Assembly (NCBI GenBank): GCA_035275265.1
Contig: DATENC010000014.1
Coordinates: forward strand, 62,001 to 126,000
From: JACQAP01 sp035275265
GTDB lineage: Bacteria; Pseudomonadota; Gammaproteobacteria; Burkholderiales; JACQAP01
Length of the DNA: 64,000 nt
Direction: 5' to 3'
Of this stretch, positions 1 through 8,778 are shown one piece after another (position 1 is the first letter of the stretch; each line of letters opens with the position of its first letter). The position numbers and the translations under genes are program-made. Below the pieces are notes generated by a model. It ran no database searches, was not told the origin of the DNA, and worked only from the letters and a program-made list of their open reading frames with translations.

Positions 1-168
1 TCAGACTCATCTGCAGGTTCCGTGGTGATGATTTGGATGCGCCTGACTGCCGACCCCTGGACAGCGTTCCCGCGCATGCTTCACGGGCACCTCTAGACCG
101 GCAAGAGTCTTGTCCGCGTAATAGTTCTCGAAGACGTTCGGCGCATGAGTAGGCACGTCAAGCAACAT
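1..168 (-). CDS. short, probably disrupted ORF at the left edge; function not recognised
   Basis: An ATG at 168 follows a GGAG motif with 5 nt spacing, 15 nt after the stop of the TRAP permease gene, so it looks like the next gene of that operon. The frame opens with MLLDVPTHAPNVFENYYADK and then stops at 7-9 after only 53 codons, with a His-rich tail that does not look like protein. A different frame is open from about position 77 to the window edge (beginning MRGNAVQG, later VRRIQIITTEP) and reads more like natural protein. This suggests a frameshift between about 75 and 95, or simply two unrelated short frames. I do not recognise a family, and the gene continues out of the window. Low confidence. 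Confidence 0.3.
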
Positions 169-183
169 CGAGGCTCCATTGCG

Positions 184-2064
184 CTATTTCATGCCCATGT
201 GAAAGGGCAACCACAAGGAAAACGCCGGCACGAATACCAGCAGCATCAGTCCGGCGAACAGAACGGCAAGGTATTTCAGCATGGGCCGCGCAACGTCCTT
301 CATTTGGGTACCGGTGATCGCACAGGTAGCGAACAGTCCCAGCCCGATCGGCGGCGAAAACAAGCCGAGCCCCATGGCGATAACCATCACCGTTCCGAAG
401 TGCAGTGGATGCACGCCGAGTTGATGGGCAATCGGCGTCAACAACGGACCGAAGATGATCAACGCCGGCGCGCCTTCCAGGATCGCCCCGAACACGATCA
501 TCAGTAGCGCCGAGACCACCACGAAAGCCTGCGGGCCGTGCTGGTGGCCGAGCGCCACCATCGTTTCCGATAGATACTGTGGAATCTGCTGGATTGTCAA
601 TGCGAAGGAAACGCTCGACGCAGCCGCGACGATGAACAGAATACCGCCGGCCATGGATGCGGAACGAACGAACAACTGGACGATGGACTGCACGCTCAGT
701 TCGCGGAACGCAAGGCCGCCGACAACCAGTGCGTAGACGACTGCGAAGGCGGAGACTTCGGTCGAGGTCGCCACCCCCGACACCACGCCTTTACCGATCA
801 TGAGCACCATGACCAGGCCGACCATCGCTCCGCCGATCAGGCGTATTAGCGGCCTCCGTACCTCGAAAGCATCCTGCGGATTGATGCGCGATCCGAAGTA
901 GACCGCGACCGCCGCAAGCGCCATCGCCAGGACGCCCGCCGGCACCAGGCCGGCGAGAAATAATCCGCCGATCGAGATATTGGCGACGAAACCCAGGATG
1001 ATCATGTTGATGCACGGAGGAATGGTCTCTGCCATGACCGCAGTGCTGGCCAGAAGACCGGCCGCCTCGTTGGCATCCTGTCTGGTCCTGCGCACCGCCG
1101 GCATGATGATTCCGCCCACTGCGGCAATGTCCGCCAGCTTCGATCCAGACACGCCGGAAAAAAACGCGGTGGCGGCGATCATGATCAGGTTCAGTCCGCC
1201 CCGCAGCCGCCCCATCATTCGCAGCAGCAATTCGATCAGCCGCGCCGACATTCCGTTGGCTTCCATGATCAGGCCGGCCAACACAAAGAACGGGATCGCC
1301 AACAATACGAAGTGATCCATTCCGGACAACACTTGCTGGGAATACACCAGCATCGGCAAGGAAGGATCGACCAGAAAATACAGTAGCGACGAAAACGCCA
1401 GTGCAAACGCTATCGGCACTCCAATTATCAGGCTCACGAGAAATCCAGCGACTAGCAGAAACGCGGGCGTGACTGCGTGAGTCGGCTCCATCGCGTTCCA
1501 GCCCCACACCGCCAGCGCCAGCCCGAGGGTGGCAGCCAACGTCCCCCAAATATTCTTCCATCGGCCATCGAGGGCGGCGGCGGTTCCGCAGGCGATCATC
1601 AGCAGGCTTCCGACCAACACGGGCCAGATGTAGATCCATTGGGGTAATCCGATCGGCGTGGTTTGCTCCCAAGAATCGACCAGCATCGCGGTGGACGACA
1701 ACAGCAGGGCAACCGAAACCGCGACGATGATCCAGTTGCAGAGCTGAATCATCACCGGGTACCAGCTCACCGGGAACAGGGTCCGGAAACTGTCGATGCC
1801 GACATGCTGGACTCTGCCTACTGCGGTCGCCGCGCCCAGAAAGACTTGCGTAACCATCAGCGCGCGCGCGATCTCCTCGGCCCAATTCAGCGGGTCATGC
1901 AGAAAGTAGCGCCAGATCACCGAAACGAAAACGACCAGCACATCCACCGCCAGGACCAGGGCGGCCAAGTACTCGATGACAGCCAGCAGTCGGCCCAACA
2001 GGCGATGTGGCCTACCCGCATTCGTGAACCCTGCGGCGTAGGGTCTGGCGTCTTGCGGCTTCAT
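184..2064 (-). CDS. TRAP transporter fused DctQ-DctM permease
   Basis: This 626-residue integral membrane protein joins the two permease parts of a tripartite ATP-independent periplasmic (TRAP) transporter. Residues about 20-170 are the small four-helix DctQ-like part, with the typical motif ISVIWRYF-like WRYFLHDPLNWAEE. Residues about 190-625 are the large DctM-like part, with the conserved stretches FFVLAGLIMEANGMS, FFSGVSGSKLADIAAVG and SPPIGLGLF. It would use a sodium or proton gradient to import a carboxylate delivered by a binding protein. An upstream in-frame start at 2223 is possible but would overlap the dctP end and adds a sequence unlike a membrane protein, so I start at ATG 2064. 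The neighbouring uronate-type enzymes suggest a sugar-acid substrate; that is inference. Confidence 0.9.
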   Translation of the reverse strand: MKPQDARPYAAGFTNAGRPHRLLGRLLAVIEYLAALVLAVDVLVVFVSVIWRYFLHDPLNWAEEIARALMVTQVFLGAATAVGRVQHVGIDSFRTLFPVSWYPVMIQLCNWIIVAVSVALLLSSTAMLVDSWEQTTPIGLPQWIYIWPVLVGSLLMIACGTAAALDGRWKNIWGTLAATLGLALAVWGWNAMEPTHAVTPAFLLVAGFLVSLIIGVPIAFALAFSSLLYFLVDPSLPMLVYSQQVLSGMDHFVLLAIPFFVLAGLIMEANGMSARLIELLLRMMGRLRGGLNLIMIAATAFFSGVSGSKLADIAAVGGIIMPAVRRTRQDANEAAGLLASTAVMAETIPPCINMIILGFVANISIGGLFLAGLVPAGVLAMALAAVAVYFGSRINPQDAFEVRRPLIRLIGGAMVGLVMVLMIGKGVVSGVATSTEVSAFAVVYALVVGGLAFRELSVQSIVQLFVRSASMAGGILFIVAAASSVSFALTIQQIPQYLSETMVALGHQHGPQAFVVVSALLMIVFGAILEGAPALIIFGPLLTPIAHQLGVHPLHFGTVMVIAMGLGLFSPPIGLGLFATCAITGTQMKDVARPMLKYLAVLFAGLMLLVFVPAFSLWLPFHMGMK

Positions 2065-2116
2065 GCCTGCCGGTCGGACCGCGTGACCGGTGGCCGCACC
2101 TGCAAGGCGAATCGGA

Positions 2117-3171
2117 TCATGCCCGCGCCGCCGCGATGGCGTCGAACAGGGGTTTGGTGGCCGGGTATTGCGCAGCGAACGCCACCCACAGCTTCGTTTG
2201 CATTTCCTTGCGGACGAACTCACGCTCGGCCTTTGCCATCGGATGGAACGTGATGCCCTGGCGTTTCAGTTCCTCGACCACCGCACGGCCTTTCTCTGCG
2301 GCATGCGCGCGCTGATAGGCGGTGGCTTCCGCCGCCGCCTTGAACAGCACCGGGCGGATGTCGGTCCGGAATTTCTCCAGTCCGCGCCGGCCCATGACAG
2401 CGATCATCGGACTGAACAAATGTTCGGTCAGCCAGCAATACTTCGAGATTTCATAAAGCTTGCTGGCAACTACGGTGCCCGCGTCATGCTCGAAGCCATC
2501 CACCACACCGGTCTGCAACGCGGTGTACAACTCGTTGAAGGGAATCGGGGTCGGAATCGCTCCCATGAGCTTGAAGGTCTCGATGAAGGCTGTCGTCGGC
2601 AGGACGCGAAGCTTCACGCCCTTCACATCCGCAAGCGACTTGATCGGGTTCCTGGTGTAGACGCTGCGCGCGCCGAAGTGCGACGCCCAGCCCAGTACCG
2701 TGCATCCGGTGCGTTCGAAAAGTATCCTGGCCAGACGCTCGCCGACCCCGCTGTCAAGCGCCTCGCCACGTGTGCATAGCTGTCGAACACGTATCCCAGG
2801 TCGAGCATGCCGAACTCGGGCGCGACGGTGGCCCAGATCGACGATCCGGTGATCATCATATCGATCGAGCCGACTTTCACCTGCTGCACCACGTCGGCTT
2901 CCTTGCCAAGCTGGCTATTCGGAAAATAGTCGATCGCAACGCTGTTGCCGATCGCGCCCTGAAGGTTGGCGGCGAAACGTTGGTACCAGGGGTAATGCGC
3001 CGCATTTTGGCCCGCGGGCAGCGACGATGAAATCCGCAGGGTCACCGCGGATTGGGCGCGGGCACGCGACGTCCGGCCCGCCAGTGCGAGTGCCGCTACG
3101 GAAGCAGATGCCAGAAAACGGCGACGTGAAACCGAGCGCGTTTCAAGCGCACGTGCTCTCCGTGTGAGCAT
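2117..3171 (-). pseudogene. TRAP transporter substrate-binding protein DctP, frameshifted
   Basis: This is a periplasmic DctP-family solute receptor split over two frames. The first frame (3171 to about 2766) has a twin-arginine-type signal (RRRFLASASVAALALAG) and the N-terminal lobe with FPNSQLGKEADVVQQVKVGSIDM. Close to 2765 the reading frame must move by -1 to continue as GEALDSGVGERLARIL, which matches the usual family continuation, and then through GVKLRV, PTPIPFNELYTALQTGVVDG and the C-terminal lobe to a stop at 2117. One missing base within about 2764-2766 explains it. Without correction the first frame runs on for about 45 nonsense residues to 2623. It lies 11 nt after the Gfo/Idh gene and 52 nt before the permease. 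It is either a real mutation that inactivates uptake or a sequencing indel. Confidence 0.85.
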
Positions 3172-3181
3172 TGTGGATTCC

Positions 3182-4228
3182 CTATCGACTTACCGTGCTC
3201 GCAGCGGTGAAGTGCGCCGGCTTGTTCGTGGCAGCGCTTGCCAGCAGGGCGTCAATCAGCCGGTGCACGCGTAGCGCTTCCTCGCCGTTAACGCACGGTT
3301 CGCCACCGCTCTGGGTGGCGTCGAGAAAATCCTGCCATACGCTGCGGTGATAGTCGTGCGGGAACGCCATCGGATCGGCACCCGCGCCACTGGCGGAGCC
3401 ATCGGCAGCGAGCGTTTCCTTCCTCCCGTCGTGCCAACGCAGCTCCAACGCTGTGCCGGCGAGACTTGCAGTGCCGAGGGTTCCGGTAAGTTCAATGCGC
3501 TCCGCGGCACCTGGATATGCCGTCGTCGTGGCCTCGATCACGCCCAGCGCGCCGTTCTGCCAGTGGACCGCTGCGCACACCAAATCTTCGCACTCCATGC
3601 GATGCACCGGCGCGGAGGCCGCATAACTTTTCACCTCCTGCGGATCGCCGACAAGAGACAGCAGCACATCGAGCGTATGGATTGCCTGCGTGACGAGGAC
3701 CCCACCGCCGTCACGCGCGCGGGTTCCTCTTCCTGGTTCGTCGTAGTAACTCTGCGGACGCCACAGCCGGATGGAGGCCGAGGCACCGACCAGCATGCCG
3801 AGTTCGCCAGCGCGCAAGGCACGTGTAAGGCGCGCAACCGCCGGCTTGTGGCGATGCTGCAGAACTACACCGAGCGTAACGCCGCCGCCACGGCAGTCTG
3901 CCACCAATTCTTCAGACCGGGCGATGGTGATCTCGAGAGGTTTCTCCAGCAACACGTGCTTGCCGGCGACTGCACAACGCTTGACGATGTCCAAATGCGT
4001 GTTCGGCGGCGTTAGCACCGCCACCGCGTCCACCGAACCATCATCGAGGATGGTATCCAGCCGGTCGCACTGCGGGAACGGAAATTTCTCACCGAATTTC
4101 GCGCGGCGCGCGGCGCTCGGGCTGAATGCATACGCGACCTCGACCCGGTCCGCGAGATCGAGCAAGCTCTTTGCGTGCGGCACTACGGCCATGCCGAGGC
4201 CGACGATAGCGATACGCGATCTTCTCAT
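3182..4228 (-). CDS. Gfo/Idh/MocA-family oxidoreductase
   Basis: A 348-residue predicted cytosolic NAD(P)-dependent dehydrogenase. An N-terminal Rossmann fold is seen at IAIVGLGMAVVPH (residues 6-18), the family signature EKPLE at 95-99 (its Lys is the usual catalytic lysine), and GGGVLVTQAIHTLD at 174-187, which supplies the conserved Asp/His-type region of the C-terminal substrate domain. Family members oxidise or reduce sugars, inositols and sugar acids. The start codon overlaps the stop of the upstream amidohydrolase gene by 4 bases, so it is translated in the same operon as the uronate-type enzymes and the TRAP transporter. The exact substrate cannot be read from sequence; a sugar acid, lactone or its epimer is the reasonable guess. 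Confidence 0.85.
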   Translation of the reverse strand: MRRSRIAIVGLGMAVVPHAKSLLDLADRVEVAYAFSPSAARRAKFGEKFPFPQCDRLDTILDDGSVDAVAVLTPPNTHLDIVKRCAVAGKHVLLEKPLEITIARSEELVADCRGGGVTLGVVLQHRHKPAVARLTRALRAGELGMLVGASASIRLWRPQSYYDEPGRGTRARDGGGVLVTQAIHTLDVLLSLVGDPQEVKSYAASAPVHRMECEDLVCAAVHWQNGALGVIEATTTAYPGAAERIELTGTLGTASLAGTALELRWHDGRKETLAADGSASGAGADPMAFPHDYHRSVWQDFLDATQSGGEPCVNGEEALRVHRLIDALLASAATNKPAHFTAASTVSR

Positions 4229-5055
4229 CGCGGAAATCCGTAGAGCTCGGCCGGATTGTCGACGAGAATCCTGCGGCGTGTGGCGTCATCCGGTACCCAC
4301 TCCAGCAGCAGATCGAGCATTGCAGCGCTCGACGGAACCGGGTTGCGATACGGGTGCGGCCAGTTGCTGGCCCACAGCATGCGTTCCGGCGCGTGCCTCA
4401 CCAGTTCCCGTGCCAGACGCGCGACGTCGTCGTAGGCAGGCGCACCCATTTTCGACGATTCGTACGGCGCAGACAGCTTCACCCAGCAACGCCCGGTATC
4501 GAGCAACCTGAGCAGCGCTTGAAACGCCTCATGTTCAGCCGGTACCGGGTCGATGTATTTGCCAATGTGGTCGATGACGAAATGACCCGGAAGCCGCCTG
4601 AGCTGCGCTTCGTGCTGCGGCAAATCACGCCCATTCAACTGGATATTCGCGTGCCAGCCGAGTGGGTGGACCCTTGCCATGATCTCATCCATGCGGTCGA
4701 AACCGACTGCCCCGCCCGGCAATGCAAAAAAACGCTGCGCACAAATGCCCGCCGCGGTTAGCCGCTCGATCTCGGCCTCGGCGATACCGGGCTTTACCAC
4801 CGCGACACCTTTGGCGCCGGTACCCAGTTCGGCGATTGCGGACATGGTCACGCGATTGTCGTCCTGGTAGGAGTTAGGCTGCACCACAATCACCCGCTCC
4901 AGGCCAAGCTGCTTTTGCAGTTCCCGATACATGGGCACCGAGCTGTGGCCGGGCAGCCGCGGACCGCCCGGCGCGGGCGGCACGGCGCGGTCGTAGAAGT
5001 GCATGTGAGTGTCACAACTGCCGGGCGGTGCGCGAACCTTTGGAACGTCGGTCAT
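4225..5055 (-). CDS. amidohydrolase, galactarolactone isomerase-like
   Basis: A 276-residue TIM-barrel protein of the amidohydrolase-2 family. The barrel-strand-1 motif DTHMHF lies at residues 15-20. Further family motifs are ERVIVVQPNSY, FVIDHIGK, and LWASNWPHP near the C-terminal end, where the Asp/Asn-type position of the active site lies. The family includes 2-pyrone-4,6-dicarboxylate hydrolase and D-galactarolactone isomerase (Gli). Because the gene sits directly after a uronate dehydrogenase-like gene with a 4-base overlap, the galactarolactone isomerase role in oxidative hexuronate breakdown is favoured; hydrolysis of another lactone remains possible. Start ATG 5055 is supported by the overlap. 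Confidence 0.8.
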   Translation of the reverse strand: MTDVPKVRAPPGSCDTHMHFYDRAVPPAPGGPRLPGHSSVPMYRELQKQLGLERVIVVQPNSYQDDNRVTMSAIAELGTGAKGVAVVKPGIAEAEIERLTAAGICAQRFFALPGGAVGFDRMDEIMARVHPLGWHANIQLNGRDLPQHEAQLRRLPGHFVIDHIGKYIDPVPAEHEAFQALLRLLDTGRCWVKLSAPYESSKMGAPAYDDVARLARELVRHAPERMLWASNWPHPYRNPVPSSAAMLDLLLEWVPDDATRRRILVDNPAELYGFPR

Positions 5056-5894
5056 CGCTTTTTCTTCCTGATTTTCGGCAACGCGCGGGTCGGATCGCCG
5101 CCGATTTCCGCCAGCACGAAGCCACCACCCTGAAAGGTCTCAGCGCGCGTGTCGGAGCCGGGTTTTTCCTTCGCCAATACCGCGCTGGCGTACGCCTCCG
5201 CATCGTCCCGCGGCCGGTAGCCGAGCCGCTCGGCGTTGGAATTGTCGTACCAACTGCGCTGGTTGCCCGAGACTCCATACACGATTTCGAAGCGGATGTC
5301 CGCGTGCTCAATTCCGATCTTGACCAGTTCAGCAAAGTCGCGCGGGCTGATCCAGATCGAGAGGCGGCGCTTGTCCACCGGCGCGAGGTTCACGTTACCG
5401 ATGCGCATGCAGAATACCTGCAGGCCGTACTTGTCGGCGTAGAGACTGCCGACCTGCTCCCCGAAAACCTTGGACAGGCCGTAGCGGCTGTCCGGCTTCG
5501 GGTATACGCGATGGTCGATTCTCTGGTCACGCGGATAGAAACCAGTGGCGTGATTGCTGGTGGCGAACAGAACGCGTCTTACGCCGTTCACCCTCGCAGC
5601 TTCGAAGATGTTATAGCAGCCAACTATGTTGGCGCGCAGGATCATGTCCCAGGGACCCTCGAACGCGAAACCACCCAGGTGCACGATCGCGTCGACACCT
5701 TTGCTTACCCGCAGCATGTCAGACAGGCGCCCCACGTCGCCGCGTACGAACGTCTCGCCTCGGGCGAGCTTCTTTATCGACCGGATGTCCGACAGGCGCA
5801 GAGCGTACCTGCCTGCGAGCTCGTTGCGCAGATGCGTGCCGAGATCGCCCGCCGCGCCGGTGATTAGGATCGCTTTCACGTCTTCGCTGTCCAA
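5052..5894 (-). CDS. udh: NAD-dependent epimerase/dehydratase family, uronate dehydrogenase-like
   Basis: About 280 residues, extended short-chain dehydrogenase fold. The NAD-binding motif TGAAGDLG is at residues 12-19, the catalytic Tyr-X3-Lys is Y138-GLS-K142, and the active-site loop is ATSNHATGFYP at 111-121. That loop, the IVHLGG motif and the C-terminal FQGGGFV closely resemble characterised bacterial uronate dehydrogenases, which oxidise D-galacturonate or D-glucuronate to aldarolactones with NAD+. It is the first gene of the cluster that runs to the TRAP transporter, and its product would feed the lactone isomerase encoded next. The long frame starts at TTG 5894; GTG 5879 is an alternative that removes five residues. 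Symbol given by similarity of motifs only. Confidence 0.78.
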   Translation of the reverse strand: MDSEDVKAILITGAAGDLGTHLRNELAGRYALRLSDIRSIKKLARGETFVRGDVGRLSDMLRVSKGVDAIVHLGGFAFEGPWDMILRANIVGCYNIFEAARVNGVRRVLFATSNHATGFYPRDQRIDHRVYPKPDSRYGLSKVFGEQVGSLYADKYGLQVFCMRIGNVNLAPVDKRRLSIWISPRDFAELVKIGIEHADIRFEIVYGVSGNQRSWYDNSNAERLGYRPRDDAEAYASAVLAKEKPGSDTRAETFQGGGFVLAEIGGDPTRALPKIRKKKR

Positions 5895-5945
5895 GCGAAA
5901 ATTCGCACCAATTCCATGATGCGCATCGCGGATTCCGGGCAGGAC

Positions 5946-8747
5946 CTAGCCGGCTGCGTCGGCCATCGCCGTGCCGCCACCGAAACTCATGTGGGCCGCC
6001 AGTTTGCCGCCTCGCGTCACTTTCACCGCACAATACTTGAACTCCGGGATCTTTCCGAAGGGATCGAGTGCCGGATTTGTCAGCAGGTTTGCCGCCGCCT
6101 CATAGAAGCAGAATGGAATGAATACGGCGCCCGCAGGCGTGCCGTCGTCTGCACGAGCGTACAGGACAATCTTTCCGCGCCGCGACTCTACGGTAACGGT
6201 TTCCCCCGCTCTGACGCCGAATCTTGCGAGATCCAGCGGATGGAAGGACGCGACCGGATCCGGTTCGATCGCATCGAGCACCGAAGCGCGGCGCGTCATC
6301 GCTCCGGTATGCCAATGCTCGAGTTGCCGTCCAGTGATCAACACCATCGGATACTCGAGGTTCGGCCGCTCGTTGGCGGGGATGATGTCCGCGGGGACGA
6401 ACTTGCCGCGCCCAGTCGGCGTCGGAAAGTGTTCAATGAAGACCACCGGTTCGCCCGGATCGCCTTCACGCACGCAAGGGTAGGTCACCGAACCCTCGCG
6501 CTCCATGCGCTCCCAGGTAATTCCGGCGATCGATGGCATCGCGTGGCGCATCTCGTCGAATACCTCCGCCACGCCGCTTTCCGGCCCCTGATAGTGCCAG
6601 TCCAGTCCGAGCCGCCTTGCCATCTCCTGAATAATCCACAAGTCCTGTCGCGCGTCACCTGGCATGTCGAGCGCGCGCCGTCCGAGCTGTACCATGCGGT
6701 CAGTATTGGTCACGGTGCCGGTTTTTTCCGGCCACGCCGAAGCCGGCAATACGACGTCGGCGAGGTACGCGGTCTCCGTGAGGAAAAGGTCCTGCACCAC
6801 CAGCCAGTCCAGTGTCGCCAGCGCGTCACGTGCATGCGCGAGGTCCGGGTCGGACATCGCCGGGTTTTCGCCCATGATGTACATGCCGCGAATTTCGCGC
6901 TTCAGCGCGGCATTCATGATCTCGACCACTGTCAATCCCGGCTTGGGATCGAGCGCGACACCCCACAGCTTCTCGTATTGTCCGCGGAACTCGGCATTGT
7001 CGACGCGGTGGTAGTCGGGAAACATCATCGGGATCAATCCGGCGTCCGAAGCACCTTGCACGTTATTTTGCCCGCGCAGCGGATGCAGCCCGGTGCCGGG
7101 CCGCCCGACCTGCCCAGTCATCAGCGCCAGCGCGATCAGGCAGCGCGCGTTGTCGGTGCCATGCACGTGCTGGGAGATGCCCATTCCCCAGAAGATCATC
7201 GAGGCCTTCGAACTCGCGTACAGCCGTGCCACCTGCCTGATGGTTGCCGCCGCAACGCCGCAGATCGGCGCCATCTGTTCAGGGCTGTAGCCCTCGACGT
7301 TCTTCTTCAGATCGTCGTAACCGATGGTGCGGCTGGCGACGAAAGCTTCGTTCACCAGCCCTTCGTGCACGATGACGTACATCATGGCATTAAGCAGCGC
7401 AACATCGGTGTCGGGCTTGAACTGCAGGAAATACGTCGCGTGGCGCGCCAAGTCCGAGCGGCGCGGGTCGGCAACGATGAGCTTGACTCCCTTCTTGGCC
7501 GCGTTCTTGAACCAGGTCGCGGCGACCGGATGGTTCACTGTGGGATTGGCGCCGATGATGATGATCACTTCCGCGTTGATGCAGTCGGATACCTGGTTGG
7601 ATACCGCGCCCGAGCCGATCCCTTCCAGCAGCGCCGCGACCGATGAGGCGTGGCACAGCCGCGTGCAGTGATCGACATTGTTGGAACCGAACCCGGTGCG
7701 CACCAGCTTCTGGAACAGGTAAGCCTCTTCATTGGTACCCTTGGCCGAACCGAAACCTGCAAGCGAGCGTTTGCCGTGCGTGTCGCGGATTTGCCCGAGC
7801 CGGCCGGCTGCGAGATCGAGCGCCTCGTCCCAACTTGCCTCGCGGAACACGTCGAGGAAATTGTCCGGATCGACGATAAAATCGGCGCCCTTGGGTGTTC
7901 CGGGTTTGCGGACCAGCGGCTTCGTGAGGCGCTGCCGGCTATGTACGTAGTCGAACCCGTAACGTCCTTTTACACACAGCCGGCCATGGTTGGCGGGGCC
8001 GTCTCGTCCCTGCACGTGCAGGATGCGGTCGTTCTTGATGTGGTAGGTAAGTTGACAGCCCACGCCGCAATATGGGCAAACGGAATCGACCCTCTTGTCG
8101 GCTACCTCCATGCCCACGCCGCGCGCCGGCATGAGTGCACCCGTCGGGCAGGCCTGGACGCATTCACCGCAGGCCACGCAGGTCGAGTCGCCCATGGCGT
8201 CGTCGAAATCGAACACGATCTTCGAATCATGCCCGCGAAAAGCGTAACCGATCACGTCGTTTACCTGCTCCTCGCGGCAGGCGCGCACGCAACGCGTGCA
8301 CTGGATGCAGGCGTCGAGGTTCACCGCGATCCCGGGATGGGACAGATCGGCCTTGGGCTGATGGCGGCGCGCAAAACGCGGCTTGCCGACTTTCAGACTA
8401 CGCGCCCACAAATCGAGTTCGGACTCCAGTGAATACTTCTGCTCCGGCATATCGGAAAGCAGCAGTTCCAGAATCATTTTCTGCGCTGCGACTGCCCGGG
8501 CGTTCTTCGATTCGACTTCCATTCCGACCTTCGGCACGCGGCAGCATGAAGGTGCCAGCACCCGCTCGCCCTTGATCTCCACCATGCAGGCACGGCAGTT
8601 GCCGTCGGGGCGATAGCCCGGCTTGTAGCAAAGATACGGAATGTCGACACCGTAGCGCTGTGCTGACTGAAGTATGGTCTCTCCCGGCGCGGCGTGAATC
8701 TCCGTGCCGTCGAGTTTGAACGCGATCATCTCGCTACGCTGATTCAT
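5946..8747 (-). CDS. fdsA: NAD-dependent formate dehydrogenase alpha subunit (molybdopterin)
   Basis: A 933-residue catalytic subunit of a soluble FDH of the FdsA/Fdh1A type, oxidising formate to CO2 and passing electrons to the NAD-reducing beta subunit. Domains in order: a [2Fe-2S] ferredoxin part with C40, C51, C54, C68; two [4Fe-4S] ferredoxin-type sites (C148/151/154/158 and C191/194/197/201); the CPYCGVGC cluster site at 225-232 with C259 as the likely fourth ligand; then the bis-MGD molybdopterin domain. The metal ligand is probably C366 followed by H367 (in RLCHASS), so this is a cysteine and not a selenocysteine enzyme. Start ATG 8747 has GAGGGA upstream; eight further in-frame codons upstream are less likely. 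It follows the beta-subunit gene by 31 nt. Metal could be Mo or W. Confidence 0.93.
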   Translation of the reverse strand: MNQRSEMIAFKLDGTEIHAAPGETILQSAQRYGVDIPYLCYKPGYRPDGNCRACMVEIKGERVLAPSCCRVPKVGMEVESKNARAVAAQKMILELLLSDMPEQKYSLESELDLWARSLKVGKPRFARRHQPKADLSHPGIAVNLDACIQCTRCVRACREEQVNDVIGYAFRGHDSKIVFDFDDAMGDSTCVACGECVQACPTGALMPARGVGMEVADKRVDSVCPYCGVGCQLTYHIKNDRILHVQGRDGPANHGRLCVKGRYGFDYVHSRQRLTKPLVRKPGTPKGADFIVDPDNFLDVFREASWDEALDLAAGRLGQIRDTHGKRSLAGFGSAKGTNEEAYLFQKLVRTGFGSNNVDHCTRLCHASSVAALLEGIGSGAVSNQVSDCINAEVIIIIGANPTVNHPVAATWFKNAAKKGVKLIVADPRRSDLARHATYFLQFKPDTDVALLNAMMYVIVHEGLVNEAFVASRTIGYDDLKKNVEGYSPEQMAPICGVAAATIRQVARLYASSKASMIFWGMGISQHVHGTDNARCLIALALMTGQVGRPGTGLHPLRGQNNVQGASDAGLIPMMFPDYHRVDNAEFRGQYEKLWGVALDPKPGLTVVEIMNAALKREIRGMYIMGENPAMSDPDLAHARDALATLDWLVVQDLFLTETAYLADVVLPASAWPEKTGTVTNTDRMVQLGRRALDMPGDARQDLWIIQEMARRLGLDWHYQGPESGVAEVFDEMRHAMPSIAGITWERMEREGSVTYPCVREGDPGEPVVFIEHFPTPTGRGKFVPADIIPANERPNLEYPMVLITGRQLEHWHTGAMTRRASVLDAIEPDPVASFHPLDLARFGVRAGETVTVESRRGKIVLYARADDGTPAGAVFIPFCFYEAAANLLTNPALDPFGKIPEFKYCAVKVTRGGKLAAHMSFGGGTAMADAAG

Positions 8748-8778
8748 TCTTCCCTCGCCCCTGCCCCTCATCCCCGCA

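Noticed and set aside
5916..7646. Long plus-strand open frame (576 codons) opposite fdsA
   Set aside because: Arg/His-rich product without domains, fully antisense to a clear formate dehydrogenase gene; such frames are usual in GC-rich DNA.
7640..7660. Possible selenocysteine formate dehydrogenase
   Set aside because: The active-site codon gives Cys followed by His (RLCHASS) and there is no in-frame TGA.
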